Counted from the stretch's first letter, positions 10,197 to 19,480 are shown. The stretch: 64,000 nucleotides of DNA from Terrimonas ferruginea DSM 30193 (GCF_000425585.1 NZ_AUDS01000015.1:153614-217613), one strand, 5' to 3'. The notes: generated by a model not told the origin, from the sequence alone. Numbers and translations are program-made.

Positions 10197-11240
10197 TTAG
10201 CTGTTGCTGGCCACAAGCAGGTTACATAATTTAAATAATACGCGCGCACCAACGTTGGCATTCCAATCCGTATCGGAGATACCTACTTCACAAAGATCGA
10301 AGCCGATGAGCTGGCGTCCGCTTTCGATCACTTTACGGAAGAGATAAAACGTTTCTTCCATTTCAAAACCGCCGGGTACCGGCGTGCCCGTATGCGGACA
10401 CAATTTGCGGTCCAGGCCATCTATATCGAAACTCACATATACTTTTTGCGGCAGTGTGCTTACGATTTCGTCTGCAATGCGTTTCCAGGTATCTCCTTCA
10501 AACAAACGGTTTTTGATATCGCGGTCGAAATAGGTGACTACCCTGCCGTTGCTGTTGCGCAAATAATCCCATTCGTCGCTGCCATAATCGCGTACGCCCA
10601 CCTGCACGATGCGTGAGATCTGTGGAATTTCTTCCAGTGCATTGTACATGATACTTGCGTGCGAATAATTAAAACCTTCGTACGCTTTGCGGAGATCACA
10701 GTGTGCATCAATCTGGAGAATGCCGTAGTCGCCTTCCTTTTCACCGATCGCTTTCAGGTAGCCGAGGGAAATACTATGATCGCCGCCGAGAAGTGCCACC
10801 AGCTTGCCTTTATCGAGCAAGGCTTTGGTTTGATCGTATACCCATTGGTTAAGGAAATTGCCCCCTTCGTTCACATCTCTCATGGTCTTGCACATGAACT
10901 GGTTGGCCGCTACTTCCTGTCCTTTGGAAATATAGTCGATATATAACTCGGCTTCTTTGCGCAGGTAATCGCTTTTCATCAGCACCTTACGGTCGCACTG
11001 GCGCATATAGTAGCCGTTTTTCCAGCCTTCGGGTACTTCGGGGTCAAACAGATCCACCTGCATGGAGGCTTTCAGAATGGCCTCAGGCGCGCGCGCAGTA
11101 CCGGCACCGTAGCTCACGGACACTTCCCAGGGCACGGGCACTATCACCAAACGGGCTGTCTCTTCATCGGTCGGCAGACCGAAAATGTTATTGTTGGGAT
11201 TACTCACCGCATTGGGATCGTAATTCAATAAATCTACCAT
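10197..11240 (-). CDS. Arginase/agmatinase-family ureohydrolase
   Basis: A 347-residue manganese ureohydrolase. Metal-binding motifs are present: GGDHS, DAHCDLR (DAHxD) and SFDIDGLD (SxDxDxxD), followed by HTGTPVPGG. The family cleaves guanidino compounds such as arginine, agmatine or formiminoglutamate, releasing urea or formamide. The upstream neighbours on the same strand are agmatine deiminase and N-carbamoylputrescine amidase, which makes agmatine or arginine a reasonable substrate. Substrate choice cannot be settled from motifs. A 194-bp gap with repeats separates it from aguA, so it may have its own promoter (TAACTTGC on the minus strand about 30 bp upstream). Confidence 0.88.
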   Translation of the reverse strand: MVDLLNYDPNAVSNPNNNIFGLPTDEETARLVIVPVPWEVSVSYGAGTARAPEAILKASMQVDLFDPEVPEGWKNGYYMRQCDRKVLMKSDYLRKEAELYIDYISKGQEVAANQFMCKTMRDVNEGGNFLNQWVYDQTKALLDKGKLVALLGGDHSISLGYLKAIGEKEGDYGILQIDAHCDLRKAYEGFNYSHASIMYNALEEIPQISRIVQVGVRDYGSDEWDYLRNSNGRVVTYFDRDIKNRLFEGDTWKRIADEIVSTLPQKVYVSFDIDGLDRKLCPHTGTPVPGGFEMEETFYLFRKVIESGRQLIGFDLCEVGISDTDWNANVGARVLFKLCNLLVASNS

Positions 11241-11351
11241 GATTATGTATTGAAAAAAACGGGTGCAAGTTACGTCTTTTTCATTTGGCGGAGCAGTCGG
11301 GAATTGTTTGATCAGTAACAGACTGGTTTTTAAGGGATAGTGTTTAGGGCG

Positions 11352-11437
11352 AATTTGATAATTTGAAAATTTGACAATGTGACGCTGGCGACGTCCTATT
11401 CATTCCCAAATTTTCAAATCATCAAATTTTCAAATTA
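11352..11437. repeat. Inverted AATTTGATAATTTG repeat, runs into the aguA stop
   Basis: Arms 11352-11373 and 11407-11428 pair over 22 bp with one mismatch. The spacer contains GCTGGCGACG, a word seen again at 43929-43938. The repeat continues (TTTTCAAATTACAC) into TTA at 11435-11437, the TAA stop of the minus-strand aguA gene. Related words lie at 22983-23048. Confidence 0.75.
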
Positions 11438-12505
11438 CACACTTGGTTCCTGCTGGCTCAGGCAATGAAAACTTCCCAGGCCCCAGATGATCTCTGTTGA
11501 ATCGATACCTACCACACGGCGGTCCGGAAATGCTTCCTGGATCAATTGCAGCGCCTTGTCGTCCTGCGCACAACGGTAAGTGGGTACGATCACTGATTTA
11601 TTAGCGATGTAAAAATTAGCATAAGAAGCGGGGAGACGCTGATCGTCCCAGATCACGGCGTCCGGCATCGGCAGTTCCACGATGTTTAGCTGACGTCCGT
11701 TGAGCAAACGCATTTGTTTTAACTGACGCAGGTTCTGCTGCAACAGTTCGTAGTTTTCATCCTGCTTGTTGCTTTCAACTACAGTCAATACTGTGTCTTC
11801 GTTCACAAAACGAACCGTATCGTCGATATGCCCGTCTGTATCGTCGCCAATGATTCCTTCCTCCACCCAAAGCACCTGTTGAATGCCATAATAGTCGGCA
11901 AGGTATTTTTCGATCTGCTGTTGATTGAGATGCGGATTGCGGTTGGGATTGAGCAGGCAGGCCGTGGAGGTGAGCAGGGTGCCTTTTCCATTGAACTCAA
12001 CAGAGCCGCCTTCCATCACGATGCCGGGATGAAATACGGGCAGGTGAAAATGTTCGGCAATACGCGTAGGGATCACATCGTCGAGATCGTAGGGAGGATA
12101 TTTGTCACCCCAGGCATTATAGCCCCAATCGACGATCACCTTTTTATGTTCTGCATCCGGGTTGATCAGGAAGGCAGGACCGTGATCACGGCACCAGGCG
12201 TCATTGGTAGGGTGAAAGAAAAATTCGACTTTGGTCAGGTCTACGTTGGCTTTCTGTAACTGATCGATGGCAAAAGCCTTCATGCCGTCATCCGCCACGT
12301 TGATGCGCACCAGTTCGCCTGCGGTCAGTTCTTTGATGAACTGCGCATAAGCCGGATAGATTCCGTTGATCTTGCCGGGCCAACTGGCTTCTTTGTGCGG
12401 CCAGCTCAGCCACGTAGCTACATGCGGAGCAAATTCAGCGGGGAAATAGTAGCCCAGCTCACGCGGTGTTACGCCGGCCGGAAAAGCAGGTGATAATGCG
12501 CTCAT
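11435..12505 (-). CDS. aguA: Agmatine deiminase
   Basis: A 356-residue enzyme of the PAD_porph / guanidino-group-modifying family. It converts agmatine to N-carbamoylputrescine and ammonia. Visible signatures: ATWLSWPHKEASWPG near the N-terminus, NDAWCRDHGPAF, GGSVEFNGKGT, DDTDGHIDD (catalytic Asp and His region), and the C-terminal nucleophile Cys348 in GSFHCLSQQEP. The length is normal. The next-step enzyme, N-carbamoylputrescine amidase, is encoded 19 bp upstream on the same strand, so the two form a putrescine-making unit. Confidence 0.96.
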   Translation of the reverse strand: MSALSPAFPAGVTPRELGYYFPAEFAPHVATWLSWPHKEASWPGKINGIYPAYAQFIKELTAGELVRINVADDGMKAFAIDQLQKANVDLTKVEFFFHPTNDAWCRDHGPAFLINPDAEHKKVIVDWGYNAWGDKYPPYDLDDVIPTRIAEHFHLPVFHPGIVMEGGSVEFNGKGTLLTSTACLLNPNRNPHLNQQQIEKYLADYYGIQQVLWVEEGIIGDDTDGHIDDTVRFVNEDTVLTVVESNKQDENYELLQQNLRQLKQMRLLNGRQLNIVELPMPDAVIWDDQRLPASYANFYIANKSVIVPTYRCAQDDKALQLIQEAFPDRRVVGIDSTEIIWGLGSFHCLSQQEPSV

Positions 12506-12524
12506 AGCAAGTTATTAGGATTGA

Positions 12525-13400
12525 TTATCCTTCGTCGATATAACGTTTGGTAATAGGTTGATAAGAGTCGATACGGCGATCACGGAGGAAAGGCCAGTGT
12601 GTGCGGTACTGATCGGTTTTTGAAAGATCCAGCTCTTCCACGTGCACTTCTTCGTTTTCATGCGATGCCTGGTAGAGAATGCTGCCGAATGGGTTGGTAA
12701 TAAATGAACCTCCCCAGAATTTCATGGCACCCTGCTGCTCGAGCCCTACACGGTTCACGCTCACCACGTGTACACCATTTGCTACGGAGTGGCTGCGTTG
12801 AATAGTCTGCCACGCATTGTATTGTTCCGTGTTGGTCGGCGAATCCTGCGAAGTCGCCCAGCCGATAGCGGTTGGGTAAAAAAGGATTTCTGCACCCATC
12901 AGTGAAGTAATGCGGGCTCCTTCAGGATACCACTGGTCCCAGCAGATGAGTACACCGATGGTGGCAAATTTTGTTTTGAAAACTTTATATCCCAGGTCGC
13001 CGGGAGTGAAGTAGAATTTTTCGTAGTAAGCGGGATCGTCCGGAATATGCATTTTCCGGTATTTACCCAAATAAGTACCGTCGGCATCAAGTACGGCAGT
13101 GGTATTGTGGTAAAGGCCTTCTGCGCGTTTTTCAAACAGGGAAGCAATGATCACTACACCCAGTTCTCTGGCTACAGCAGTAAGGCGATCGGTAGAAGGG
13201 CCGGGAATAGCTTCCGCAAGCTGGAAGTTGGCGTAGTCTTCCACATCACAGAAATACAATGAGGTGAACAGCTCCTGGAGACAAACGATCTGCGCACCTT
13301 TGGCGGCTGCTTCGCGCACGCGTTCGACTGCTTTAGTAAGGTTTGCTTCCTTATCCGCCGTACAGCTCATCTGTACGATACCGACTTTAACTTTTGCCAT
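12525..13400 (-). CDS. aguB: N-carbamoylputrescine amidase
   Basis: A 291-residue nitrilase-superfamily (carbon-nitrogen hydrolase) enzyme. It hydrolyses N-carbamoylputrescine to putrescine, CO2 and ammonia. The catalytic triad is visible: Glu43 in LQELF, Lys116 in KYRKMHIPDD and Cys153 in LICWDQWYPE. FYFTPGDLG and NGVHVVSVNRVG are characteristic of the AguB branch. Pairing with aguA supports the assignment. A TAAATTTG -7 box lies on the minus strand at 13420-13427. Confidence 0.96.
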   Translation of the reverse strand: MAKVKVGIVQMSCTADKEANLTKAVERVREAAAKGAQIVCLQELFTSLYFCDVEDYANFQLAEAIPGPSTDRLTAVARELGVVIIASLFEKRAEGLYHNTTAVLDADGTYLGKYRKMHIPDDPAYYEKFYFTPGDLGYKVFKTKFATIGVLICWDQWYPEGARITSLMGAEILFYPTAIGWATSQDSPTNTEQYNAWQTIQRSHSVANGVHVVSVNRVGLEQQGAMKFWGGSFITNPFGSILYQASHENEEVHVEELDLSKTDQYRTHWPFLRDRRIDSYQPITKRYIDEG

Positions 13401-13419
13401 GCTAAAAAATATTGAATCG

Positions 13420-13427
13420 CAAATTTA
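13420..13427 (-). promoter_or_regulatory. -7 box (TAAATTTG) for aguB-aguA
   Basis: On the minus strand TAAATTTG matches TAnnTTTG 20 bp before the aguB start. No clear TTG is seen at the -33 spacing. Confidence 0.45.
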
Positions 13428-13499
13428 CGAAAATCTGCATGGCTATCCGTCACCTCAGAAGGTTTTCATCTGAGATTTAACCAAAGCAAAACAAGCCGG

Positions 13500-14567
13500 T
13501 TATTTGCGGCCCATCTGGCGCAGGAAAGAAACGTGCGAGGCTACGGCATAACGCACACGGGGATACTCGATGTACTGGATGCCATACTCTTCGCAGGCTT
13601 TACGGATGATCTTGCTGATAGCAGGATAATGCACGTGAGAGATCTTGGGGAATAAATGGTGCTCTACCTGGAAATTCAATCCGCCGACAAACCAGCTTAC
13701 CACACGGTTGCGGGTGGCGAAGTTTGCTGTTGTTTTCAACTGGTGAATAGCCCACTCATCCTCCATTTTACCAGTGGCGTCGTTGGGCATGGGGAAATGT
13801 GTATGTTCAACGGTATGTGCCAACTGGAATACGATGCTGAGTACAAAACCGGCTACGAGACCCATGGTGAGGAAACCAACCAGCCAGGGAATTACACCGG
13901 CGAAATAGATCGGCAATACCACGAAGATCACAGCGTGTGCGAATTTGTAGAACCAGAAGAAGAAATGCTCCTGTGCGGTCATTTTCTTAAGCGGAATAGA
14001 ACCGATTTTGAGCATGAAGTATTTTTTGTAGTCGGTAACAAATACCCACCACAGGTACAGCAGCGAATAAGCTGCCCAGAAATAGTAGTGCTGGTACTTG
14101 TGAATTTTATAATGATCCTGCTCGTCGCAAAGACGCAGGAGGGGACGTGCCTCGATATCATCATCCACACCGTGGATGTTGGTATAGGTATGGTGAATTA
14201 CATTGTGCTTGGTCTTCCACATGTGCTGGCTGGCACCCAGGAAGTTGGCTACATTGCTGGCAAAACTATTTACCCATTTGTAACGGCTGAAGCTGCCGTG
14301 TGCACCATCATGCATCACGTTGAAACCGATCGCCGCAATCAGGCAACCCAGGGTAATGGACTCCAATACGCCCCATAAAACTCCGGGCGTAAAGAAAACG
14401 AGGTGAATATAGATACCAATAAAAGCGGTAAGCAATATGCCCGCTTTCAGGTACAGTTTATAGTTACCCGTCGGGTTCTTACCTTTTTGTGAAAAATACT
14501 CACTGATTCTTCTTTTCAGCTCACCATGAAAGGAAGCCTGGATCTTTGGGAATTTGGGACTAGCCAT
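13500..14567 (-). CDS. Membrane fatty acid desaturase (acyl-lipid/acyl-CoA front-end type)
   Basis: A 355-residue di-iron desaturase that introduces double bonds into membrane acyl chains. The three histidine boxes are complete: HDGAH at 86-90, HNVIHH at 121-126 and QVEHH at 300-304. The glutamine in the third box is typical of front-end (delta-5/delta-6-like) and linoleoyl-CoA desaturases. Four hydrophobic segments flank the boxes. It is a single-gene unit. Regiospecificity cannot be predicted, and cold or membrane-fluidity control is only inferred. Confidence 0.92.
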   Translation of the reverse strand: MASPKFPKIQASFHGELKRRISEYFSQKGKNPTGNYKLYLKAGILLTAFIGIYIHLVFFTPGVLWGVLESITLGCLIAAIGFNVMHDGAHGSFSRYKWVNSFASNVANFLGASQHMWKTKHNVIHHTYTNIHGVDDDIEARPLLRLCDEQDHYKIHKYQHYYFWAAYSLLYLWWVFVTDYKKYFMLKIGSIPLKKMTAQEHFFFWFYKFAHAVIFVVLPIYFAGVIPWLVGFLTMGLVAGFVLSIVFQLAHTVEHTHFPMPNDATGKMEDEWAIHQLKTTANFATRNRVVSWFVGGLNFQVEHHLFPKISHVHYPAISKIIRKACEEYGIQYIEYPRVRYAVASHVSFLRQMGRK

Positions 14568-14612
14568 GATTTATCTTGAAATACAATTAATTAAACGGGA
14601 TTAGCGAATAGC

Positions 14613-14620
14613 CAAAGATA
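14613..14620 (-). promoter_or_regulatory. -7 box (TATCTTTG) for the desaturase
   Basis: CAAAGATA on the plus strand is TATCTTTG on the minus strand, 45 bp before the desaturase start. The -33 element is unclear. Confidence 0.45.
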
Positions 14621-14706
14621 ATCTTTTCTGGTGGCAAATCCGTCATGGGATCGCCATAGATGACCACTAAGTGGATAAATAGGCCCTTTTTGAGGGCGAT
14701 TTAACA

Positions 14707-15444
14707 TTAGGTTTCGTTCAGGATCAGCGCATCCAGGCTGCTGATGCCGATTTTTTTGTCAGAAATGAAGCCTTCGGCATATTTCACACCGATTCGCTTG
14801 CCCAGCATCCGCGCCCGTGCAATGATGCTGTCGAGGAAGTCCGGAGTGGAAATATAGGTCTGCGGCCCCTGTTCGCCGGAGGGAGCGGTGTGGAACTGGG
14901 TAGCATAAGCCTGCACGGCCTGCATCCGTTGTTCGAACGAGTCGCTGATGTCGATGAGCAGATCGGGTTCATGGTACCAGTCCTGCATGTATTGCAGAAA
15001 ATAGCGGGGACGCCATTTTTCCTGTTCATTGCCCTGCTCGTCTTTTGTACTGATGCGCGCAAGGCCTGAGAGAAAACAGGCATCGCTGATCAGGTGACCG
15101 GCACGGCCGTGGTCGGGGTGGCGGTCGTTGAGAATGTTGCCAATGATGATATCGGGACGATATTTACGGATGGTTTGGATAAGCTGAAGCTGATGTGCTT
15201 CGTCGTTGCGGAAAAAGCCATCACGCATTTTTAAATTTTCGCGCACAGCCACACCGATGATGCGTGCAGCGTCTGCTGCTTCTGTGTAGCGGGTTTCAAC
15301 AGTGCCGCGTGTGCCCAGTTCTCCTTGTGTAAGATCTACGATACCGGCGGTCTTGCCGCGGCGTATTTCATTGATCAGCGTACCGGAACAACCCAACTCA
15401 ACATCATCGGGGTGTACGCCTATGGCGAGGATGTCTAATTTCAT
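14707..15444 (-). CDS. bshB1: Bacillithiol biosynthesis deacetylase BshB1
   Basis: A 245-residue LmbE/PIG-L-type zinc deacetylase. It removes acetate from GlcNAc-malate in bacillithiol synthesis. Zinc motifs are AIGVHPDDVELGCSG (His11, Asp14) and the later NDRHPDHGRAGHL. The end (GKRIGVKYAEGF) is the BshB1 signature. I choose ATG at 15444 because MKLDILAIGVHPDD is the family N-terminus; the longer frame overlaps the upstream gene. It lies 25 bp after the DUF4294 gene. Many Bacteroidota use bacillithiol, so the role fits. Confidence 0.93.
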   Translation of the reverse strand: MKLDILAIGVHPDDVELGCSGTLINEIRRGKTAGIVDLTQGELGTRGTVETRYTEAADAARIIGVAVRENLKMRDGFFRNDEAHQLQLIQTIRKYRPDIIIGNILNDRHPDHGRAGHLISDACFLSGLARISTKDEQGNEQEKWRPRYFLQYMQDWYHEPDLLIDISDSFEQRMQAVQAYATQFHTAPSGEQGPQTYISTPDFLDSIIARARMLGKRIGVKYAEGFISDKKIGISSLDALILNET

Positions 15445-15469
15445 GCTGCAAGATACTGAATAGGGAGAA

Positions 15470-16150
15470 TTAGCGGCGTTGGTAATTACCATACCAGCTA
15501 CCGTCAATTTCTTTGACGAAAGTTTCTATCTGCCGGTCAAAGGAATCGTTGTTTGAGTCGTATTGCTGTTTGAGGTTGCCGCCGAAGAAAAAGGCAACGG
15601 TCTGGTACATCCGGGCATTGAGCCCGCCTTTGAATTCTTTGATAATCTCGTAACAATTGTTGCCCGTTTGCCGGTTGATGAGTTTCATCAATACTTTTCC
15701 TTGGTACACGGATAAATTGGAAAGCGGATCAGCAAACTGTTTCTTGAGTTCCTTCTCTTTCGACTTGATGATGGCCTTACGCGCTTTTTTGTCTTTCACA
15801 TTTTCCAGTTGACGGTTGATCTCATTGATCGTATAACCGGCTGCGCGGGCGTAGGGATAAGTAACATGAACAGCCCTGCGCAAACGCGTCCATTCTTCCT
15901 GGCGTTGGGCCAATTGGGCGGGCGAAAGTTTGGAAATCCAGATATTTTCTTCTTCGCGGTAGGAGAGCATTTCGAAAGAAGCCGGATCGCCGGTATAACC
16001 ATACCATACGGCACCAACGATGATGGTGTCATTGGGACCCCATTTTTTTTCGCGTTCTTCAAACGGAGGAATGGGGGGACTCTGCGCCTTTATGGTTAAG
16101 GTGACACAAAGCAGAATGACCGGCAGCATGTATGACAGGGTGGGGCGCAT
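15470..16150 (-). CDS. DUF4294 family secreted protein
   Basis: A 226-residue protein with a Sec signal peptide (hydrophobic residues about 8-21, ending TIKAQS). The body is charged and helical. It carries the conserved segment RLRRAVHVTYPYARAAGYTI and a C-terminal QTGNNCYEIIKEFKGGLNA, both features I associate with the Bacteroidota DUF4294 family. No catalytic motif is evident. It is encoded just upstream of bshB1 on the same strand, but no functional link is known. Confidence 0.75.
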   Translation of the reverse strand: MRPTLSYMLPVILLCVTLTIKAQSPPIPPFEEREKKWGPNDTIIVGAVWYGYTGDPASFEMLSYREEENIWISKLSPAQLAQRQEEWTRLRRAVHVTYPYARAAGYTINEINRQLENVKDKKARKAIIKSKEKELKKQFADPLSNLSVYQGKVLMKLINRQTGNNCYEIIKEFKGGLNARMYQTVAFFFGGNLKQQYDSNNDSFDRQIETFVKEIDGSWYGNYQRR

Positions 16151-16221
16151 GCACCACTAAATTACATCACAAATGTTATTGCAGGAGAAACCGGCCCGGA
16201 TTTTCGTTCTTTTTAACCATT

Positions 16222-18852
16222 TTAAGAACCGGCAGCAGCTTCGGTCTTATTGCGTGCCGCACGGTTAAGCCGGATCCGGCGCGCCATGCTCATAAACGTA
16301 CCAAAGGCCGTAATCACGATCCCACCCCACAACACGCCGATAAAGGGGAACTTGTAAGCCTTCAGGGTGACATACTCCAGTACATTGTCGGACTCCCGTA
16401 CGCCGATATTGGCTTTACCTCCATTTAAATCGTCCAGGCGCAATATCAATCCTTCCGCCATTACGGTGTCGGGCTCGGCGTAAGACGGCTTGTCAAACGG
16501 CTTCACCAGCAGCAGGTTTCTTTTGTAATCACCCTGGCGCGCAAAGGAGTGCACATGCAGGGTGGCCGTATAGGCACTGTCTTTCGGACTCAGTTTGTCC
16601 AGCGGAATGTTATCAGCTCCTGCAAGGTCTTCCAGGATGATGTATCCTTTTGAATAAAAGATGGTATCGCCAACGGAACGAACATGGCTTACAAATTTAG
16701 ACGTATCGGTATTTTTTCCGGGATCGGGCATGGAAGATACATATACGAATACGTCGTGGCTCAGGTAATGACGCGCATCCGGGCTGGACATGAGCGCATT
16801 CTCTTTGTCATTGATAAAAGCATCCGGCCATAAGGTGAATTGTTCACCGGTTTCACGCTGACGGAAATCGATGCGGAAATAACGTTGCGTTGGTTTTTTG
16901 GGATGCAATGAGTCGCCGCGGTAAGTAACATCGTACTTACCCATTTTCATGGTCATGCCTTTGACAAGCGTCAGGTTTTCTCCGGGTTTCTGGTCGCTCT
17001 TTTCCCCAAAGGAAACCGCAATGCCGCTGGTATTATAAGAAAGCACTTCTTTTTTCGCGGAGGACAACAGAATGCCCAGCAATACCAGGCCAAAACCGAG
17101 GTGCGCCACAGAACCGCCGCTCAGGTTCAGTTTGCCGCGCATGCCGATCCAGATATAACCGGCGTTGGCGATGATGGCATAAACACTGGCGGCCACGGCC
17201 AGCCAGATCTCCATCTCGAAGCCTAACCCTTTTTGAGTATAGTTAACCTTGCCAAACGCCAGCACCAATGCCGAAGCAATAATGGAAAGAATAAGCGGCA
17301 GGGCCATTTTCTTCCAGAACATTTTCGTGGGTGTATTGCGATAGCGGAGGTATTGCGTTGCGCCTGTCAATAAGCCGATGATAACGGCTACCAGCACCTG
17401 TATCTGGTTATAACTGTATTCCACATCTTCCGGTGCGGCGGTATTGATGCCGAATAATTTATTGAAAACCGGCAGCGAGGTTTTAAAAATGATCACCATC
17501 GCCGAGAGGAAAAATACCAGCGAACCGATGAACATCCAAAATTCGCGCGAAGAACCTTCTTCCTCTTTTTTCACGGAAGGCACCTGCTGGAAAACAAAAA
17601 CCATGAAAGTGATCACGCCGCCAAGCATCGCAATCAAAGGCAGCCAGCTAATGTTGAGGAAATAGCAGGCAAGTCCCAGTACCGCCGCCGAGAATAAGGT
17701 AATGATGCGTTTATTAAACGTATTGGCTGCCAGGATCGGCGCGAGCCATACAAATCCGTAAAGAAAAAGGAACAGTTGAACGTTCATGCCCAGGTCAGTG
17801 AAGGCGTGAACAGATGATTCACCGAGAATGCCACTGCGCGTCAGGAACGTGGAGTAGAGCACAAAGATGAAGGTGAGGACGAGGAACAGATAAGTTGAAC
17901 GCAGCGAGTAGCCGCTGTGTTTGTAGATCAATAAAGTGTGAATGCCCGCGGCCAATATCAGCCATGGCACGAGCGAAGCGTTTTCTACAGGGTCCCAGGC
18001 CCAGTAGCCGCCGAAATTGAGCGATTCGTAAGCCCACCAGGCGCCCATCATAATACCAACACCAAACACGGCGAGGGAGAAAAGCGCCCAGGGCAAAGCC
18101 TGGTTGATCCACTCGCTGATCCGGCGTGTCCACAAACCGGCCAATGCAAAAGCAAAGGGAATGAGGGTAGAGGCAAACCCAAGGAACAGCACGGGTGGGT
18201 GGATCACCATCCATCTGTTTTGCAGCAAAGGGTTGAGACCATTACCGTCCACGATGTGCGACAGATAGTTGTTCATGATCGGACCGGAGAGGTCGCCATT
18301 AACACGGAAGTCTGGGTTATTGAGAAAGCCTTCGGTATCGCGCAGGAGGATGAACGGGTTGGTGCCGATCTTGCTGCCGAAGAAAAAGATACCAAGCACC
18401 ATGGTCGCCAGCGCGAACTGCGCGCCGCTGATGATGGTCATGACGGAAGACTCCCAGGACTTCGCGGTTTTGATCACTACCAATCCCAGCAGGCAATGCC
18501 AGAATGACCAGAGCAGAAAACTACCTTCCTGTCCTTCCCAAAAGCAGGCGAGGAGGTATTTAAACTCCAGGGAGAGATTGCTGTGTTTCCAGGCGTAATA
18601 ATATTCGAAACGGTGATTGTGAATAATGTAAAACAGGATGGCGAAAATGGAAATAACCGAAATGACTTCGGTGATAAAAGCTCCACGGGCGAGCGTGCGC
18701 CAGGGCGAAAAAGTGGTACCGGGATTCAGGCGTACCGTGCGCACGTCCATAAAATAGGCGATGGTCGCTACCAATGATGCTACGAGGGACAGAATAATAA
18801 AGAAATGACCTAGCTGTCCCGGAAGCAGGTACTCGCCAATGTATTTTTCCAT
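16222..18852 (-). CDS. ccmF: CcmF/CcsA-type cytochrome c heme lyase subunit
   Basis: An 876-residue polytopic protein of the heme handling family, involved in attaching heme to apocytochrome c outside the inner membrane. The tryptophan-rich WWD motif region is complete (GAWWAYESLNFGGYWAWDPV and ENASLVPWL, about residues 280-310), preceded by FWEGQEGSFLLW and RWMVIHPPVLFLG. About 14-15 membrane helices and a large C-terminal extracytoplasmic domain (about 640-830) are present. It starts 6 bp after ccmE. No other ccm genes are next to it, so the rest of the system must lie elsewhere. Confidence 0.92.
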   Translation of the reverse strand: MEKYIGEYLLPGQLGHFFIILSLVASLVATIAYFMDVRTVRLNPGTTFSPWRTLARGAFITEVISVISIFAILFYIIHNHRFEYYYAWKHSNLSLEFKYLLACFWEGQEGSFLLWSFWHCLLGLVVIKTAKSWESSVMTIISGAQFALATMVLGIFFFGSKIGTNPFILLRDTEGFLNNPDFRVNGDLSGPIMNNYLSHIVDGNGLNPLLQNRWMVIHPPVLFLGFASTLIPFAFALAGLWTRRISEWINQALPWALFSLAVFGVGIMMGAWWAYESLNFGGYWAWDPVENASLVPWLILAAGIHTLLIYKHSGYSLRSTYLFLVLTFIFVLYSTFLTRSGILGESSVHAFTDLGMNVQLFLFLYGFVWLAPILAANTFNKRIITLFSAAVLGLACYFLNISWLPLIAMLGGVITFMVFVFQQVPSVKKEEEGSSREFWMFIGSLVFFLSAMVIIFKTSLPVFNKLFGINTAAPEDVEYSYNQIQVLVAVIIGLLTGATQYLRYRNTPTKMFWKKMALPLILSIIASALVLAFGKVNYTQKGLGFEMEIWLAVAASVYAIIANAGYIWIGMRGKLNLSGGSVAHLGFGLVLLGILLSSAKKEVLSYNTSGIAVSFGEKSDQKPGENLTLVKGMTMKMGKYDVTYRGDSLHPKKPTQRYFRIDFRQRETGEQFTLWPDAFINDKENALMSSPDARHYLSHDVFVYVSSMPDPGKNTDTSKFVSHVRSVGDTIFYSKGYIILEDLAGADNIPLDKLSPKDSAYTATLHVHSFARQGDYKRNLLLVKPFDKPSYAEPDTVMAEGLILRLDDLNGGKANIGVRESDNVLEYVTLKAYKFPFIGVLWGGIVITAFGTFMSMARRIRLNRAARNKTEAAAGS

Positions 18853-18858
18853 GTCAAC

Positions 18859-19317
18859 TTATTTGGACAGTTCGCTGATCGTACGTGTGGAGGCGGGCTG
18901 CGCTCCGTTTGAACCGGCCTGGGTGGTTTGCGTATTGTTGCTACCCGCTTCTTCCTTGTATTTGGACGGGCATTTTGTTTGGATGTTGCTGCACTCGAAA
19001 ACGCCGTTTACATACTTACCTTTCATAACCAGCCGGGGGGCCTGTTCAAAGTTTTCGGGCTTGGGGTTGTTGTAAATGACTTTTACTTTTTCACCGAGGG
19101 TATCGATAGCGGTAAAGCTCAGGAAGTTGGGGTTGTTGATGGCATCGTACTGGAGAGGCGAACCTTTGTCCCAACTGGCCATCAGGTGCACGAACTTACC
19201 GGGTTTGGATCTGGCAGTGGCTACGGTATCGTAGGTAGAGGTGGCCTGGAGGAAGCTAACCAAAACGGCAACTGCTGCGGCAATTGCGACAAGCAAAATA
19301 ATGTGGATCTTTTTCAT
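18859..19317 (-). CDS. ccmE: CcmE heme chaperone, cysteine (CxxxY) variant
   Basis: A 152-residue protein with one N-terminal membrane anchor (about residues 5-23) and an OB-fold domain (PGKFVHLMASW, LVMKGKYVNGVFEC). CcmE carries heme from CcmC to CcmF. In the classic protein heme is bound by His in an HDExY motif. Here the equivalent place reads CPSKY (C116 by my count), so the ligand His is replaced by Cys in a CxxxY motif, known from Ccm variants in some other bacteria and archaea. A low-complexity Thr/Asn/Gln tail follows. It is upstream of and cotranscribed with ccmF. Confidence 0.88.
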   Translation of the reverse strand: MKKIHIILLVAIAAAVAVLVSFLQATSTYDTVATARSKPGKFVHLMASWDKGSPLQYDAINNPNFLSFTAIDTLGEKVKVIYNNPKPENFEQAPRLVMKGKYVNGVFECSNIQTKCPSKYKEEAGSNNTQTTQAGSNGAQPASTRTISELSK

Positions 19318-19343
19318 GCGCCCCTTTTCTATTAAATGTGCGG

Positions 19344-19351
19344 CAAAATTA
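19344..19351 (-). promoter_or_regulatory. -7 box (TAATTTTG) for ccmE-ccmF
   Basis: On the minus strand TAATTTTG fits TAnnTTTG 27 bp before the ccmE start. The -33 TTG is not obvious. Confidence 0.45.
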
Positions 19352-19420
19352 CGTCAAAAATTGGTCATATACCGCCTCCTTAACAAGCTGTGGATGCTTT
19401 TGTTGGGAAAAAGACAAAAT

Positions 19421-19449
19421 AAATCCCGGCAGAAGGGCTGCCGGGATTT
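19421..19449 (-). terminator. Rho-independent terminator of the small lipoprotein gene
   Basis: Arms AAATCCCGGCAG (19421-19432) and CTGCCGGGATTT (19438-19449) flank an AAGGG loop. On the minus strand T-rich DNA follows. It lies 32 bp after the lipoprotein stop, and the T run on the plus side would let it work in both directions. Confidence 0.8.
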
Positions 19450-19480
19450 TTGGGAAGCGATTATACTGATTCTTGATAAG

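Noticed and set aside
13656..14378. A 240-codon plus-strand frame opposite the desaturase
   Set aside because: It covers the conserved histidine boxes of the real gene in antisense; no family resemblance or promoter.
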